Positions 1-10,713 of a DNA stretch of 64,000 nt are shown one piece after another (the stretch's first letter is position 1; every line of letters begins with the position of its first letter). Source of the stretch: Candidatus Koribacter versatilis Ellin345 (GTDB taxonomy: Bacteria > Acidobacteriota > Terriglobia > Terriglobales > Acidobacteriaceae); assembly GCF_000014005.1 (NCBI RefSeq), contig NC_008009.1, forward strand, positions 4,216,001 to 4,280,000, given 5' to 3'. Under the pieces are notes generated by a model. It had not been told where the DNA came from and made no database searches. It was given only the letters and a program-made list of their open reading frames with translations. A program made the position numbers and the translations under genes.

Positions 1-285
1 GGACAAATCTCCGACAGCCGCATCGAGAACTACGACTTCACCGTGCCGATCAACGTCGCCGCTCCGATCGTGACGCCGAATCCGCTGGAAGGCGTCCCCG
101 AATCGGCAATCCGCGACGCCACGAACAAACGCAAGAAGAACACGAAAAACGCGCCCGATTTGCTCATCGCGCCAGCCACTCCCGTGCAGGAAGAACACAT
201 CGTAGTCGTCCGCATCTACGACAAGTTCGACAACATGGCCAGCGCCAAAGTAATAGTCCGCAACCTGCCCCCGGCAAAGAAGTAG
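1..285 (+). CDS. C-terminal part of an unidentified protein
   Basis: An open frame runs in from the left edge and stops at 283-285. The visible 94 residues contain a basic stretch (NKRKKNTKN) and end in a beta-rich segment (HIVVVRIYDKFDN, then AKVIV). This looks like the last strand of a beta-sandwich or propeller domain. Proline-rich stretches and the lack of membrane segments fit the end of an extracytoplasmic protein, but I do not recognise the family and the start lies outside the window. It is followed by a dispersed hairpin repeat. Confidence 0.6.
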   Translation, partial: GQISDSRIENYDFTVPINVAAPIVTPNPLEGVPESAIRDATNKRKKNTKNAPDLLIAPATPVQEEHIVVVRIYDKFDNMASAKVIVRNLPPAKK

Positions 286-312
286 ATCGGGTTGTCAAAT
301 AATTTTCGAGTT

Positions 313-361
313 CTGTCATCCTGAGCGGAGTTTCGCGCAGCGAAACGGAGTCGAAGGACCC
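313..361 (+). repeat. Dispersed intergenic hairpin repeat, family A copy 1
   Basis: The copy begins CTGTCATCCTGAGCG and ends GTCGAAGGACC. Between these is an internal inverted repeat, GTTTCGC/GCGAAAC. The same outer sequences recur at six other intergenic sites here, in both orientations, with different stem sequences. It lies in the 118-base gap before the methyltransferase-like gene. Confidence 0.75.
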
Positions 362-403
362 CTGTCCCCGCGACTCTTTCTCCGACGAACCGTAAAATAA
401 ACC

Positions 404-994
404 GTGCGCTCTCTCCTCGCCACTCTCGCCCTCATCGCCTGCGCCGTCTACGCGACGATCCCGCTCTTCTGGTTCACCCTCCACCCCTTCACCAAACACT
501 GGCGCGCCCGCGGACGCCACTCCTTCAAGCTCATCCTCCCCCTCTGGCTCGCGTACATCGTCATCGCGATCGCCGTTCTCTATCCGTGGCGCAACCAATC
601 GCTCTACACCACGCCCTACGCCTATATTCCTGGCGGCTTACTCGTCCTCACCGGTCTGCTCCTCTACGTGCTCTCCTCGCGCGGCTTCACTCACGTCCAA
701 CTCTCCGGCCTCGCCGAGGTCGAACCCGACCGCCACGCCCAGCGCCTCGTCACCACCGGCATTCGCGCGCGCGTCAGGCACCCCATCTATCTCGGCCACC
801 TCTGCGAACTCCTCGGCTGGACCATCTGCTTCGGCACCGTCTCTCTTATTGCGCTCAGCGCATTCGCCATCGTGACGGGCTACTTCATGCTTCGCCTCGA
901 AGATCGCGAACTAGAAGACCGCTTCGGCCCCGAATATACCGCCTACCGCCAGCGCGTCCCCGCCATTATTCCCCGCGTTTTCCTGTCATCCTGA
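404..994 (+). CDS. Isoprenylcysteine carboxyl methyltransferase-like (ICMT/PEMT) membrane protein
   Basis: A 196-residue integral membrane protein with about five hydrophobic segments. The second half carries the ICMT/PEMT-type SAM-binding signature: RVRHPIYLGH near residue 125, then an amphipathic tail LEDRELEDRFGPEYTAYRQRV ending in a proline-containing strand. Family members methylate small thiols, lipids or isoprenylated substrates at the membrane. The substrate here cannot be told. The start is GTG at 404. The final codons (L-S-S-stop) lie inside a dispersed repeat, so the natural C-terminus may have been altered. It is followed by a Lol-type permease. Confidence 0.75.
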   Translation: MRSLLATLALIACAVYATIPLFWFTLHPFTKHWRARGRHSFKLILPLWLAYIVIAIAVLYPWRNQSLYTTPYAYIPGGLLVLTGLLLYVLSSRGFTHVQLSGLAEVEPDRHAQRLVTTGIRARVRHPIYLGHLCELLGWTICFGTVSLIALSAFAIVTGYFMLRLEDRELEDRFGPEYTAYRQRVPAIIPRVFLSS

Positions 995-1030
995 GCGAAG
1001 GCGTGCAGCGCGACGCAGTCGAAGGATCCC
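983..1030 (+). repeat. Dispersed intergenic hairpin repeat, family A copy 2
   Basis: It shares CTGTCATCCTGAGCG and GTCGAAGGATC with copy 1 but has a different stem (GCGTGCAGCGCGACGC). It overlaps the last four codons of the preceding gene and provides that gene's TGA stop at 992-994. Confidence 0.75.
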
Positions 1031-1069
1031 TATCGCGACCACGATCCCCCTATTCGCTACAATGAACTG

Positions 1070-2341
1070 TTGAAATTCGAACTCTTCATCGCGACCCGCT
1101 ATCTCCGCGCCAAGCGCCGTCAGGCGGTCATCGGCGTCATCACCGGGATCTCCATCATCGGCGTGGCCGCCGGCGTCGCATCGCTCATCATCGCGCTCGC
1201 GATCAATAACGGTTTCCGTTCCGATCTCCAGGCGCGTCTGCTCGGCTCCATGTCGCACATCAACCTCATGCGTCTGCAAAACGACGGCATCAAGAACTGG
1301 CGCGATCTTCTTGCGAAGCTGGAAAAGCAGCCGCACGTCGTCGCCGGAGCTCCCGCGATCTACGAACAGGTCTTGATTTCCCGCGGCGCACGCGCACAAG
1401 GCGCACTCCTCAAGGGCATCGTTCCCGCCGATGAACGCCGCGTCAGCGCGCTACTCGACAACGTGAAATTCGGATCCGCCGACGCTCTCGATTCCTCGCA
1501 GAACGGCGAAGGCGCGCCCAAGACGCTCTCCGACGAAGTCACGCAATCCCTGCCGCCGATCGTCCTAGGCAAAGATATGGCCGACACCCTCGGCGCAACC
1601 ACCGGCTCGGTCGTGCTCGTCACCAGCCCGCAAGGCGAACTGACCCCCTTCGGCATCGTGCCGAAATACCAGCGCTTCAAGGTTGTCGGGATCTTCGAGT
1701 CCGGCTTCTACGACTACGACTCTTCCTGGGGCCTGACCCGTCTTGACGACGCGCAAAAACTCTTTGGCCTTGGTGACATCGTCCCCGTCCTGGAATTCAA
1801 AGTAGATGACATCTATAAAGCCCCGCAGATCGCCGACCAACTCGTCGACGTCGCCGGCCAGGGCTTCGGCGCCAAGAACTGGATGGAACAGAACCAGGCG
1901 CTCTTCCGCGCGCTCCGCCTTGAAAAAGTCGTGACTTTCATCACCATCGGCCTGATCGTGTTCGTCGCCGCGCTCAACATCCTCATCTCGCTCATCATGA
2001 TGGTGATGGAGAAGACGAAAGACATCGCCGTCCTCGTCTCCATCGGCGCACGCCGCCTGCAAATCCGACGCATCTTCATGCTGCAAGGCGTGCTCGTCGG
2101 CGCGGTCGGCACCCTTATCGGTTTGGTCCTCGGCTTCGGCCTCGCCATCGCCGCCGGCCACTACCACTGGATCCGCCTCTCCGCCGAGGTCTACGCCATC
2201 GACTACGTCCCCTTCGCCCCCCGCCTCATCGACGGCCTAGTCGTCTCCGTTGTCTCCATCGCGATCAGCTTCATCGCGACAATCTACCCCGCGATGAACG
2301 CGTCGCGCGTGCTCCCCGCCGAAGCCCTGCGCTACGAATAG
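1070..2341 (+). CDS. Lipoprotein-releasing system permease (LolC/LolE family)
   Basis: The 423 residues match the usual length of LolC/E. The order is a short cytoplasmic start (FELFIATRYLRAKRR), TM1 at about 20-45, a large periplasmic domain of about 230 residues, and three C-terminal membrane helices with the FtsX/MacB-type segment KTKDIAVLVSIGARRLQIRRIF. It ends ASRVLPAEALRYE, typical of the family. In Gram-negative bacteria such permeases work with LolD to release outer-membrane lipoproteins from the inner membrane. The start is TTG (1070), just after a dispersed repeat. A LolD-type ATPase lies 4 kb downstream at 6513 rather than next to it. Confidence 0.9.
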   Translation: MKFELFIATRYLRAKRRQAVIGVITGISIIGVAAGVASLIIALAINNGFRSDLQARLLGSMSHINLMRLQNDGIKNWRDLLAKLEKQPHVVAGAPAIYEQVLISRGARAQGALLKGIVPADERRVSALLDNVKFGSADALDSSQNGEGAPKTLSDEVTQSLPPIVLGKDMADTLGATTGSVVLVTSPQGELTPFGIVPKYQRFKVVGIFESGFYDYDSSWGLTRLDDAQKLFGLGDIVPVLEFKVDDIYKAPQIADQLVDVAGQGFGAKNWMEQNQALFRALRLEKVVTFITIGLIVFVAALNILISLIMMVMEKTKDIAVLVSIGARRLQIRRIFMLQGVLVGAVGTLIGLVLGFGLAIAAGHYHWIRLSAEVYAIDYVPFAPRLIDGLVVSVVSIAISFIATIYPAMNASRVLPAEALRYE

Positions 2342-2383
2342 CGGCTTTACAGGCCCGCCTGATTGACCCACAATTTAGGCACG

Positions 2384-2869
2384 ATGAAATGGACTCTTGC
2401 GTTCCTCATTCTTAGCGGTGCACTTCTGACAGCGCAGCAGGTGCCAGCGACATTACAGGGCAAATGGGTCGTCAAGCGAGAGCTCCCTACGAGGACTATC
2501 TCCTGTTGGGGAGAAAAAGAAGCGCAGCAGGTCATCGGAACTGAAATCGAGTACACAGAGGACTCGTTCCGCTGGAAGGACCACACCATCCATCACCCCA
2601 AAATTACGGTGAGGAGGCTCACAGGCGACCAATATCATGATGAATATTCTTCGCCGGCTTCTGATGGATCGCAGGTGGACTTCACGCAGCTTGGGATCAA
2701 ATCAGCCACTGCCGAACAGATTGAATTCGGTCATCCTCCGGCACACGTTGTGAGCGAGAGCTCCGAAATTCCGGGGGACGTGGTTCTCATCAAGCACCAC
2801 GACGCAATTGTGTTCTCGGTGTGCAATGTTTATTTCGAGGCCGAGCGCGCGCAACCCCGCAAGCGGTGA
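2384..2869 (+). CDS. Secreted hypothetical protein
   Basis: A protein of about 161 residues beginning MKWTLAFLILSGALLTAQQ, a clear Sec signal peptide with probable cleavage after LTAQ. The mature part starts with LQGKW, as many small lipocalin-like secreted proteins do, and has two cysteines. I know no firm family. I chose ATG 2384 over an upstream in-frame TTG (2363) because it places the signal peptide at the N-terminus. Codon choice (TTA, AGG, GGA) is less GC-rich than in the neighbours, as in the next gene, which hints that the pair arrived together. Confidence 0.6.
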   Translation: MKWTLAFLILSGALLTAQQVPATLQGKWVVKRELPTRTISCWGEKEAQQVIGTEIEYTEDSFRWKDHTIHHPKITVRRLTGDQYHDEYSSPASDGSQVDFTQLGIKSATAEQIEFGHPPAHVVSESSEIPGDVVLIKHHDAIVFSVCNVYFEAERAQPRKR

Positions 2870-2887
2870 CGAAGGTGACGCTTCGTT

Positions 2888-2922
2888 CGACCATCCTGAG
2901 CGAAACGGAGTCGAACGCCCCT
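2888..2922 (+). repeat. Dispersed intergenic hairpin repeat, family A copy 3 (degenerate)
   Basis: A shorter, diverged copy: CCATCCTGAGCG, then AAACGGAGTCGAACG. It lies between the secreted hypothetical protein and the HEXXH protein. Confidence 0.55.
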
Positions 2923-2960
2923 ATAGCTACAACGCCGCAATTCCATGTACCCTACGCGTG

Positions 2961-3797
2961 ATGCGCAATCCAACCCGCCGCAATCGCAATATCGGTACTG
3001 CGAAATCCGGGCACGGTCAGAACAACCGGCTCACGATCCCTCGGCCGCATCACGGCGGCAACGTCTATTGGGAACGCATCGAAAAGGCCACGAAGGTTAA
3101 GCGAGAAGTCTCTGGCCAGACGGTCCACTTCTTTGTACAGCCCACGCTCGCGGATTATGTCCACGCCTGCACGATCGATGACATCGTTCATCTGCTGTCG
3201 CACGTTCCACCAGCAGATTGGGAAACACTTTGCGCGATCGTCCTGCGCCAACCGCGTCGGAAAGAGGAGACTCTCTCGCCCGTTTGGGGACGCCTCGCCT
3301 ACGCCGCAGACCTGGTCAACGCTCACGGCACACTGCTGTATCAAGGTCCCGCCATCGTTCTTGAGGCTCACCATCCAACAGGAGCTTGGGAATTTGGGAG
3401 GAATCTTGATCCGGACGATCTGAAAGAACTCGAACGGCTCCAGCGGGATGGACATCGTCTCAGAACCGAGCACGGCAAGCATATCTTCGAAAACACCGTT
3501 GAATCCTGCAGAACCACGCAGCTCCACCGAACGCTGCTCCATGAGATCGGACATTGGGTTGATTACTTGGAAAAGGTAGAGCGCCCAGCCGACTCCGGCC
3601 TCGATTGGGAACAACTCAACGATCGCTATCATCAAAGGCCATCACGAGAAAAAGAAGATTTTGCACATCGCTATGCCGATCAGATGGCAAAGGAACTCAG
3701 CGACTTTGGCGTCATCCCTTTCGCTCGAGTTCTGGATTCCGAGTCGCTCTCCCGCGACGGCCTCCAACTCTCGGATTTCCTCCCGTCCGAAACCTGA
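2961..3797 (+). CDS. Putative zinc-metallopeptidase-like protein (HEXXH motif)
   Basis: A 278-residue soluble protein. The motif LLHEIGHWVDY at about residues 192-202 has the HEXXH zinc signature in a helix context. A second acidic/His-rich segment, REKEDFAHRYADQM at about 229-242, could supply the third ligand, as in gluzincin-like or IrrE/ImmA-like proteins. There is no signal peptide, so it is probably cytoplasmic. ATG 2961 was chosen because upstream in-frame codons run through a dispersed repeat. Its composition is less GC-biased than flanking genes. The function is unknown and a peptidase role is inferred from the motif only. Confidence 0.6.
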   Translation: MRNPTRRNRNIGTAKSGHGQNNRLTIPRPHHGGNVYWERIEKATKVKREVSGQTVHFFVQPTLADYVHACTIDDIVHLLSHVPPADWETLCAIVLRQPRRKEETLSPVWGRLAYAADLVNAHGTLLYQGPAIVLEAHHPTGAWEFGRNLDPDDLKELERLQRDGHRLRTEHGKHIFENTVESCRTTQLHRTLLHEIGHWVDYLEKVERPADSGLDWEQLNDRYHQRPSREKEDFAHRYADQMAKELSDFGVIPFARVLDSESLSRDGLQLSDFLPSET

Positions 3798-3821
3798 CAC
3801 CCCTGTGCTACCCTCGCCTTC

Positions 3822-4601
3822 ATGTCTCCCGCGATCGAGACGCAGTCCCTCACCCGCACTTTCGGCGCGTTCACCGCGGTCAACGCCATCAACCTCACCG
3901 TTGCCCCCGGACAATTCTTCGGATTCCTCGGCCCCAACGGCGCCGGCAAATCTACAACCATCAAAATGCTCACCGGCCTGCTCGCGCCGACGTCGGGCTC
4001 GATCCGCATCCTCGGCCACGACCTCACCGCGAACCCGGTCGAAGTGAAGCAGCAAATCGGCGTTGTCCCCGAAGGCATGGCTCTCTTCGGACGCCTCACC
4101 GGCCGCGAATATCTCGAGTTCGTCGGACGCATGTACGGACTCGGCCGCGACGTCTCCGCCCAACGAGCCGACGAGCTTCTCGACTTCATGCACCTTGCCG
4201 ACGAGCCCAAGAAACTCGTTGCCGACTACTCGCACGGCATGCAGAAAAAGATCGCCCTCGCTGCCGCCGTCATCCACGGCCCACGCGTTCTCTTTCTCGA
4301 CGAGCCCTTCGAAGGCGTCGACGCCATCGCGGCAGGCACCCTCAAAGCCATGCTCCAGCACATGATCACGCGTGGTGCGACGATCTTTTTAACCTCGCAC
4401 GTGCTGGAAATTGTCGAGCGCCTCTGCTCGCATGTCGCCATCATTCATCAGGGAGCGCTCGTCGCGCAGGGTTCGTTAGAAGAACTCCGCTCCGGCATCC
4501 AAACCGCCGGCACCGAGAAACTCACGCTCGAACAAATCTTCCTAAGCATCGTAGGCGGCGACGCGCAATCTTCCGTCTCGGAACTCTCATGGCTCGCATA
4601 G
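3822..4601 (+). CDS. ABC-2 type transporter ATP-binding protein
   Basis: A 259-residue ABC ATPase. It has Walker A GPNGAGKST near residue 40, a modified signature YSHGMQKKI in place of LSGGQ near 138, Walker B VLFLDEP near 158, and the switch histidine in TSHVLE. The spacing and VVPEGMALFGRLTG segment match the drug/Na+/polysaccharide ABC-2 exporters (CcmA-like). It pairs with the large permease that starts about 100 bases downstream. The substrate cannot be deduced. Confidence 0.92.
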   Translation: MSPAIETQSLTRTFGAFTAVNAINLTVAPGQFFGFLGPNGAGKSTTIKMLTGLLAPTSGSIRILGHDLTANPVEVKQQIGVVPEGMALFGRLTGREYLEFVGRMYGLGRDVSAQRADELLDFMHLADEPKKLVADYSHGMQKKIALAAAVIHGPRVLFLDEPFEGVDAIAAGTLKAMLQHMITRGATIFLTSHVLEIVERLCSHVAIIHQGALVAQGSLEELRSGIQTAGTEKLTLEQIFLSIVGGDAQSSVSELSWLA

Positions 4602-4641
4602 CGACAATTCTCATAGCTAGCGTAGACGAGACTCGTATCAG

Positions 4642-4695
4642 GGCACGACTTCAGTCGTGCCGAAAAGCCTCGAAAGAATTGGGGGCTTTAGCCCC
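4642..4695 (+). repeat. Double-hairpin intergenic repeat (family B)
   Basis: Two adjacent inverted repeats: GGCACGACT/AGTCGTGCC (4642-4650 with 4653-4661) and GGGGC/GCCCC around TTTA (4682-4695). It fills the gap between the ATPase and permease genes and ends three bases before the chosen permease start. From memory, similar double hairpins are common between genes in Acidobacteria. Confidence 0.6.
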
Positions 4696-4698
4696 TGC

Positions 4699-6300
4699 AT
4701 GATCTCCCGCGCCCAATTCACCACCGTCGCCTGGCTGCGCTGGCGCGCCTTCCGCAACGGTCTGCGCTCGCGCCGCGGCAAAGCCGAAGCCTTCTCCGGC
4801 ATCTTCATGCTCATCCTCATGCTGATGTTCGGCTTCGGTCCGTCCATCGGTTATGCCTTCGGCTCGTATTACGCTATATCGCATCACGAGCCGCGCATGC
4901 TCGCGATCTTCTTCTGGATCACCTTCTTTTACTGGCAACTCGTCCCTACCATCGCCATCAGCGTCTCCGACGTCTTCGACACCACTTCGTTCCTGCGCTT
5001 CCCCGTTTCTCTCTCGACGTACTACGCGCTCTGGCTCGCCTTCGGTTCCCTCGATCCCGCGCTGATCGTGCCGACGCTCTGGCTGTTCGGGATTTTCTGC
5101 GGCGTCGCCTTCGCCAACCCGCTCCTCATTCCGTGGACGCTCCTCGTCCTCGCCGCGTTCGCCGTCTCGAACCTCATCTTGTCGCGCATGATCATCGCCT
5201 ACGTCGAGCGCTGGATGGCGAAACGCAAGACGCGCGAAATTGTCGGCGCGCTCCTCGCTTTCTCCGGCGTCGGGTTCCAGCTCATCATCCGTGGCGTCGA
5301 ACGCGTCGCGCCCCACAACCTCAACTCGCCGCTCTATCTAACCCTGACGAGCTTGCAGCAATCACTGCCACCGGGCGCCGCGGCCAATAGCCTCACCAGT
5401 GGCCTGCCCCATTCGCTCGGCTATTTCGCCATCCTCTGCGCATACATCGCGGTCTTCGGCGTGATCCTCGCTTTCCGTCTGAGCGGCCAATATCGCGGAG
5501 AAAATTTCAGCGAAGCCGCGGCGAAAACAAAAGTCGAGAAGCGCCCCATCGAACGCCATCGCGGATGGCTCGCACTCCCCGATCCCGTCGGCGCCGTCTT
5601 CGAAAAAGAAGTTCGCACTCTCGCCGGCACGCAACAGATCTGGCTCGTCCTGCTCTCGCCGTTCATCATGCTGCTCATCTTCGGCACCATCGGCAGCGGC
5701 CACAACAACTCATTCACCCGCTCTCACTGGACGCTCCCCCTCGGCGCCGCCTACGGACTGCTCTCGCTCTCGTCGTATTTCTGCAACAGCTTTTCCGGCG
5801 AACAGGGCGGCATCCAGTTTCTTTACCTCGCTCCGGTCCGCTTCCGCGAGATCATGATCGGCAAAAACCTCGCCCACGGACTCCTCGCTTCGCTCCAGTT
5901 CCTCCTCTTCGCCGTCGCCCTGTCGTTCTTCGCTCCGCCCTCGCCCGCGATGTTCGCCCTCACCCTAGCCGCCATGACCTTCGCGGTCTTCGCTAACCTC
6001 TGCGCCGGCAACCTGCTGTCGTTCTACTTCCCGCGCAAGGTCGATTTCAGCCGCCTCAACCAGAAAGGCTCCAGCGCCACCGGACTCTTCATGCTCGGCA
6101 TCCAAATCGCGACAATCGCTGTCGCCACGCCTATCTTCTTGGCTGCCTTCTACTTCCACTCCGACTGGATCGCCGTCCTCGGCTTCGTAATCCTCGCGCT
6201 GATCGCCTACGTCCTCTACCGGACGCTCCTAAACAGCGTAGATTCCGTCGCCCTTGCGAAGCGCGAATCATTAATCTCCGAGCTGACCAAAGCGGCCTAA
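4699..6300 (+). CDS. ABC-2 type transporter permease
   Basis: About 533 residues with some twelve hydrophobic segments arranged as two halves separated by a charged linker at about 275-300 (EAAAKTKVEKRPIERHRG). The segment after the linker, DPVGAVFEKEVRTL, resembles the cytoplasmic start of ABC-2 permease halves. It is the membrane partner of the ATPase just upstream. ATG 4699 (MISRAQFTTVAWLRWRAF) was chosen. The longer GTG start at 4657 would begin inside the family B hairpin repeat. No good Shine-Dalgarno sequence lies outside the hairpin. Confidence 0.85.
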   Translation: MISRAQFTTVAWLRWRAFRNGLRSRRGKAEAFSGIFMLILMLMFGFGPSIGYAFGSYYAISHHEPRMLAIFFWITFFYWQLVPTIAISVSDVFDTTSFLRFPVSLSTYYALWLAFGSLDPALIVPTLWLFGIFCGVAFANPLLIPWTLLVLAAFAVSNLILSRMIIAYVERWMAKRKTREIVGALLAFSGVGFQLIIRGVERVAPHNLNSPLYLTLTSLQQSLPPGAAANSLTSGLPHSLGYFAILCAYIAVFGVILAFRLSGQYRGENFSEAAAKTKVEKRPIERHRGWLALPDPVGAVFEKEVRTLAGTQQIWLVLLSPFIMLLIFGTIGSGHNNSFTRSHWTLPLGAAYGLLSLSSYFCNSFSGEQGGIQFLYLAPVRFREIMIGKNLAHGLLASLQFLLFAVALSFFAPPSPAMFALTLAAMTFAVFANLCAGNLLSFYFPRKVDFSRLNQKGSSATGLFMLGIQIATIAVATPIFLAAFYFHSDWIAVLGFVILALIAYVLYRTLLNSVDSVALAKRESLISELTKAA

Positions 6301-6512
6301 TCCCCTCCGCTGTTTGTCCCCTGTCAATTAAAAACACGTCCCCTTTTGGTACACCGAAGTACCCCAAACATATCCGCATCGAAAACCCTCATCCCGTGTT
6401 CTAATCTGCATATCGCAGCACCGCCGGAAGGGCGTAAACACTGCGATATCTGCACCGTGGAGGCGAGCTTCTGCATCCAACAGATCAGGCCCAGATCCTG
6501 CGGGCAGAGCGA

Positions 6513-7184
6513 TTGGCCAAGGTCTTTCGCTCCGGTAGTACAGATTTAAGGCTCTTTGAGAACTTGTCCTTTCAGGTGATGAAAGGTGAAATGGTCGCAA
6601 TCGTCGGCGATTCAGGCTCCGGGAAAAGCTCACTTTTGCACATCCTCGGTGCCCTTGATAGGCCTTCGGACGGTGACGTATACTTCGCGGAACTCAGGCT
6701 TGCAAAGTTATCTGAGGCCGCGGCAGCGGAGTTCCGTAATCGTGAACTCGGGTTCGTGTGGCAGTTCCACTACCTCCTACCCGAATTTACGGCGCTTGAG
6801 AACATCGCCATGCCGTTGCTGGTCAGAGGCTTGGGACGTCGCGAGGCCGAAACTGAGGCCCGCCATTGGTTGAATGAAGTCGGCTTGTTGGACCGCGGCC
6901 ATCATCGGCCCGGCGAACTATCCGGGGGAGAACAACAGCGTGTTGCTCTTGCTCGGGCTTTGGTTACAAGGCCCAAGGTGCTCATGGCAGACGAGCCAAC
7001 CGGCGACCTCGATAACCGTACGGCGGAGACAGTTTTTAATTTGATTGCCAGGCTACATCGCGACTATCAGCTCACCTCCCTCATCGTCACCCACAACCTC
7101 GCGTTTGCGCGACGCTGCGACCGGGTTATCCGGCTGGCGGCTGGTGTCGTGGATGAGGTAGAGCCACAGTCGTTACCGGCATAG
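6513..7184 (+). CDS. Lipoprotein-releasing ATPase LolD-like
   Basis: A 223-residue ABC ATPase with Walker [11 protein letters not shown]-loop [12 protein letters not shown], signature [15 protein letters not shown], Walker [13 protein letters not shown] and the H-loop THN. The ADEPTGDLD and ENIAMPLL features are typical of LolD/MacB-type ATPases. The listed start is TTG 6513, but family-like sequence ([12 protein letters not shown]) continues at least ten codons upstream in frame without any ATG, GTG or TTG back to a stop at 6435. The codon mix (TTA, AGG, CGT) differs from the neighbours. It probably serves a LolC/E permease such as the one at 1070. Confidence 0.85.
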   Translation: MAKVFRSGSTDLRLFENLSFQVMKGEMVAIVGDSGSGKSSLLHILGALDRPSDGDVYFAELRLAKLSEAAAAEFRNRELGFVWQFHYLLPEFTALENIAMPLLVRGLGRREAETEARHWLNEVGLLDRGHHRPGELSGGEQQRVALARALVTRPKVLMADEPTGDLDNRTAETVFNLIARLHRDYQLTSLIVTHNLAFARRCDRVIRLAAGVVDEVEPQSLPA

Positions 7185-7198
7185 GCCGGATGAGTTTT

Positions 7199-7255
7199 AC
7201 CCGGGATTGAAATGCCCGGGCTGAAAGGACCAGTTGGCATTCTGCTTGCAGAATG
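7199..7255 (+). repeat. Two hairpins upstream of clpC
   Basis: CCCGGG at 7200 and again around 7216 can pair across ATTGAAATG. A second perfect stem, CATTCTGC-TT-GCAGAATG, spans 7238-7255 with no T tract after it. The 229 bases between the LolD-like gene and clpC hold these plus the clpC leader. They could be intergenic repeats or leader structure. Confidence 0.5.
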
Positions 7256-7413
7256 TTAATGAGGCGGCGGCCATCGGGCCGTCGAGGCGGCGCGGACAAC
7301 GTCAGGCTCCAATGTCCGCGTGGTCCGTACCATTGGGTGCGGATCGGGGGTGAGCTGGTAGAAAGCTCCTGCAGTCGACGTCAGATCGGCGCAGATGGGC
7401 TTTGGAGAATTAC

Positions 7414-9870
<2,457 letters not shown>

Positions 9871-9890
9871 CTTGCTTTTGCTTAACGATG

Positions 9891-9913
9891 AAGCCCGCCG
9901 AAAGGCGGGCTTT
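9891..9913 (+). terminator. Rho-independent terminator after clpC
   Basis: GCCCGCC, a GAAA loop, GGCGGGC and then a T-rich tail (TTTGTTG), starting about 20 bases after the clpC stop. Confidence 0.85.
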
Positions 9914-10050
9914 GTTGTCTCCGCTGCATCTCCGTCCACGGCGATTGCAACTCCACCGGTGACGCACACCCTGTCGCGGAGTGTCGGAAGCTGCTCCGCT
10001 CCTAATCCTCCGGTTTCTCAACCAGCCCCCACATCGCCAGAGTGGGTGGA

Positions 10051-10096
10051 TTGACGCCGCAACCCGGCGGCGACTACAATTTGGTCAGTCAACTAA
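10051..10096 (+). promoter_or_regulatory. tetR promoter with abutting operator
   Basis: TTGACG (10051-10056), an 18-base spacer and TACAAT (10075-10080) make a good sigma-70 promoter. The interrupted palindrome TTGGTCAGTCAACTAA follows at once (10081-10096). The same 16-mer, 14 of 16 identical, recurs before doxX. This is the arrangement expected for autorepression by the TetR-family protein encoded 18 bases downstream. Confidence 0.7.
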
Positions 10097-10114
10097 CTTT
10101 GCTGGAGACCGCGC

Positions 10115-10678
10115 GTGGCCAAGACTGATGTCGACAAAAGATCTCGGCTGATCCAGACGGCGGCGAAACTCGCCTATCGGCAGGGCTTTCGAAAAACAAC
10201 GCTTGCGGATATTGCCGAGGAATCGCAGGTTCCGCTCGGCAACGTGTATTACTACTTTAAGACGAAAGACGAAATCGGCGAGGCCATCCTCCAACAACGC
10301 TTTTCGCAGTTCGAAGCCCAGCGCGAGAAGTGGGAGGAGTCCGGCTCTCCTAAAGAACGGCTTCAGGCATTCGTGCAAATGACGCTAAACAACCGCGAAC
10401 AATTGGCACGCGGAGGTTGCCCAATAGGGACGCTCTGCAGCGAGTTACAGAGAGAGGGCGGTGAGCTCGCGAAGAAGGCGAGTCCGCTACTCGGCGGGAC
10501 CTTGGCCTGGATAGAGAAGCAATTCAAAGCTCTCGGGAAAGGTAAGGATTCGGCGGGCCTCGCGCTTCATTTATTGTCTGCGCTGCAAGGAGTATCCCTC
10601 CTGTCGCACGTTTCAGGGAATTCGAACCTAGTGATGGTTGAGGCTGGCCGACTAAAGGCGTGGCTTGAAACGCTGTGA
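10115..10678 (+). CDS. TetR/AcrR-family transcriptional regulator
   Basis: 187 residues. The N-terminal helix-turn-helix (KTTLADIAEESQVPLGNVYYYF, about 29-50) is textbook TetR, including the YYYF end of the recognition helix. The C-terminal ligand domain contains CPIGTLCSEL, as in the TetR_C_6/YcdC-like group. The start is GTG 10115, downstream of its own promoter-operator. It probably represses itself and the doxX-SDR genes behind it, with release by an unknown small molecule. Codon use (TTA, AGG, TCG) is more relaxed than in clpC, so the cluster may be acquired. Confidence 0.92.
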   Translation: MAKTDVDKRSRLIQTAAKLAYRQGFRKTTLADIAEESQVPLGNVYYYFKTKDEIGEAILQQRFSQFEAQREKWEESGSPKERLQAFVQMTLNNREQLARGGCPIGTLCSELQREGGELAKKASPLLGGTLAWIEKQFKALGKGKDSAGLALHLLSALQGVSLLSHVSGNSNLVMVEAGRLKAWLETL

Positions 10679-10713
10679 GCTTTCAAGGAGGAAGATTTTT
10701 TTACGGTACGTTA

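Noticed and set aside
3605-4702. A 365-codon plus-strand frame across the HEXXH gene and the ABC ATPase
   Set aside because: An arginine/proline-rich out-of-frame reading of the ATPase gene; the ATPase frame carries all Walker motifs.
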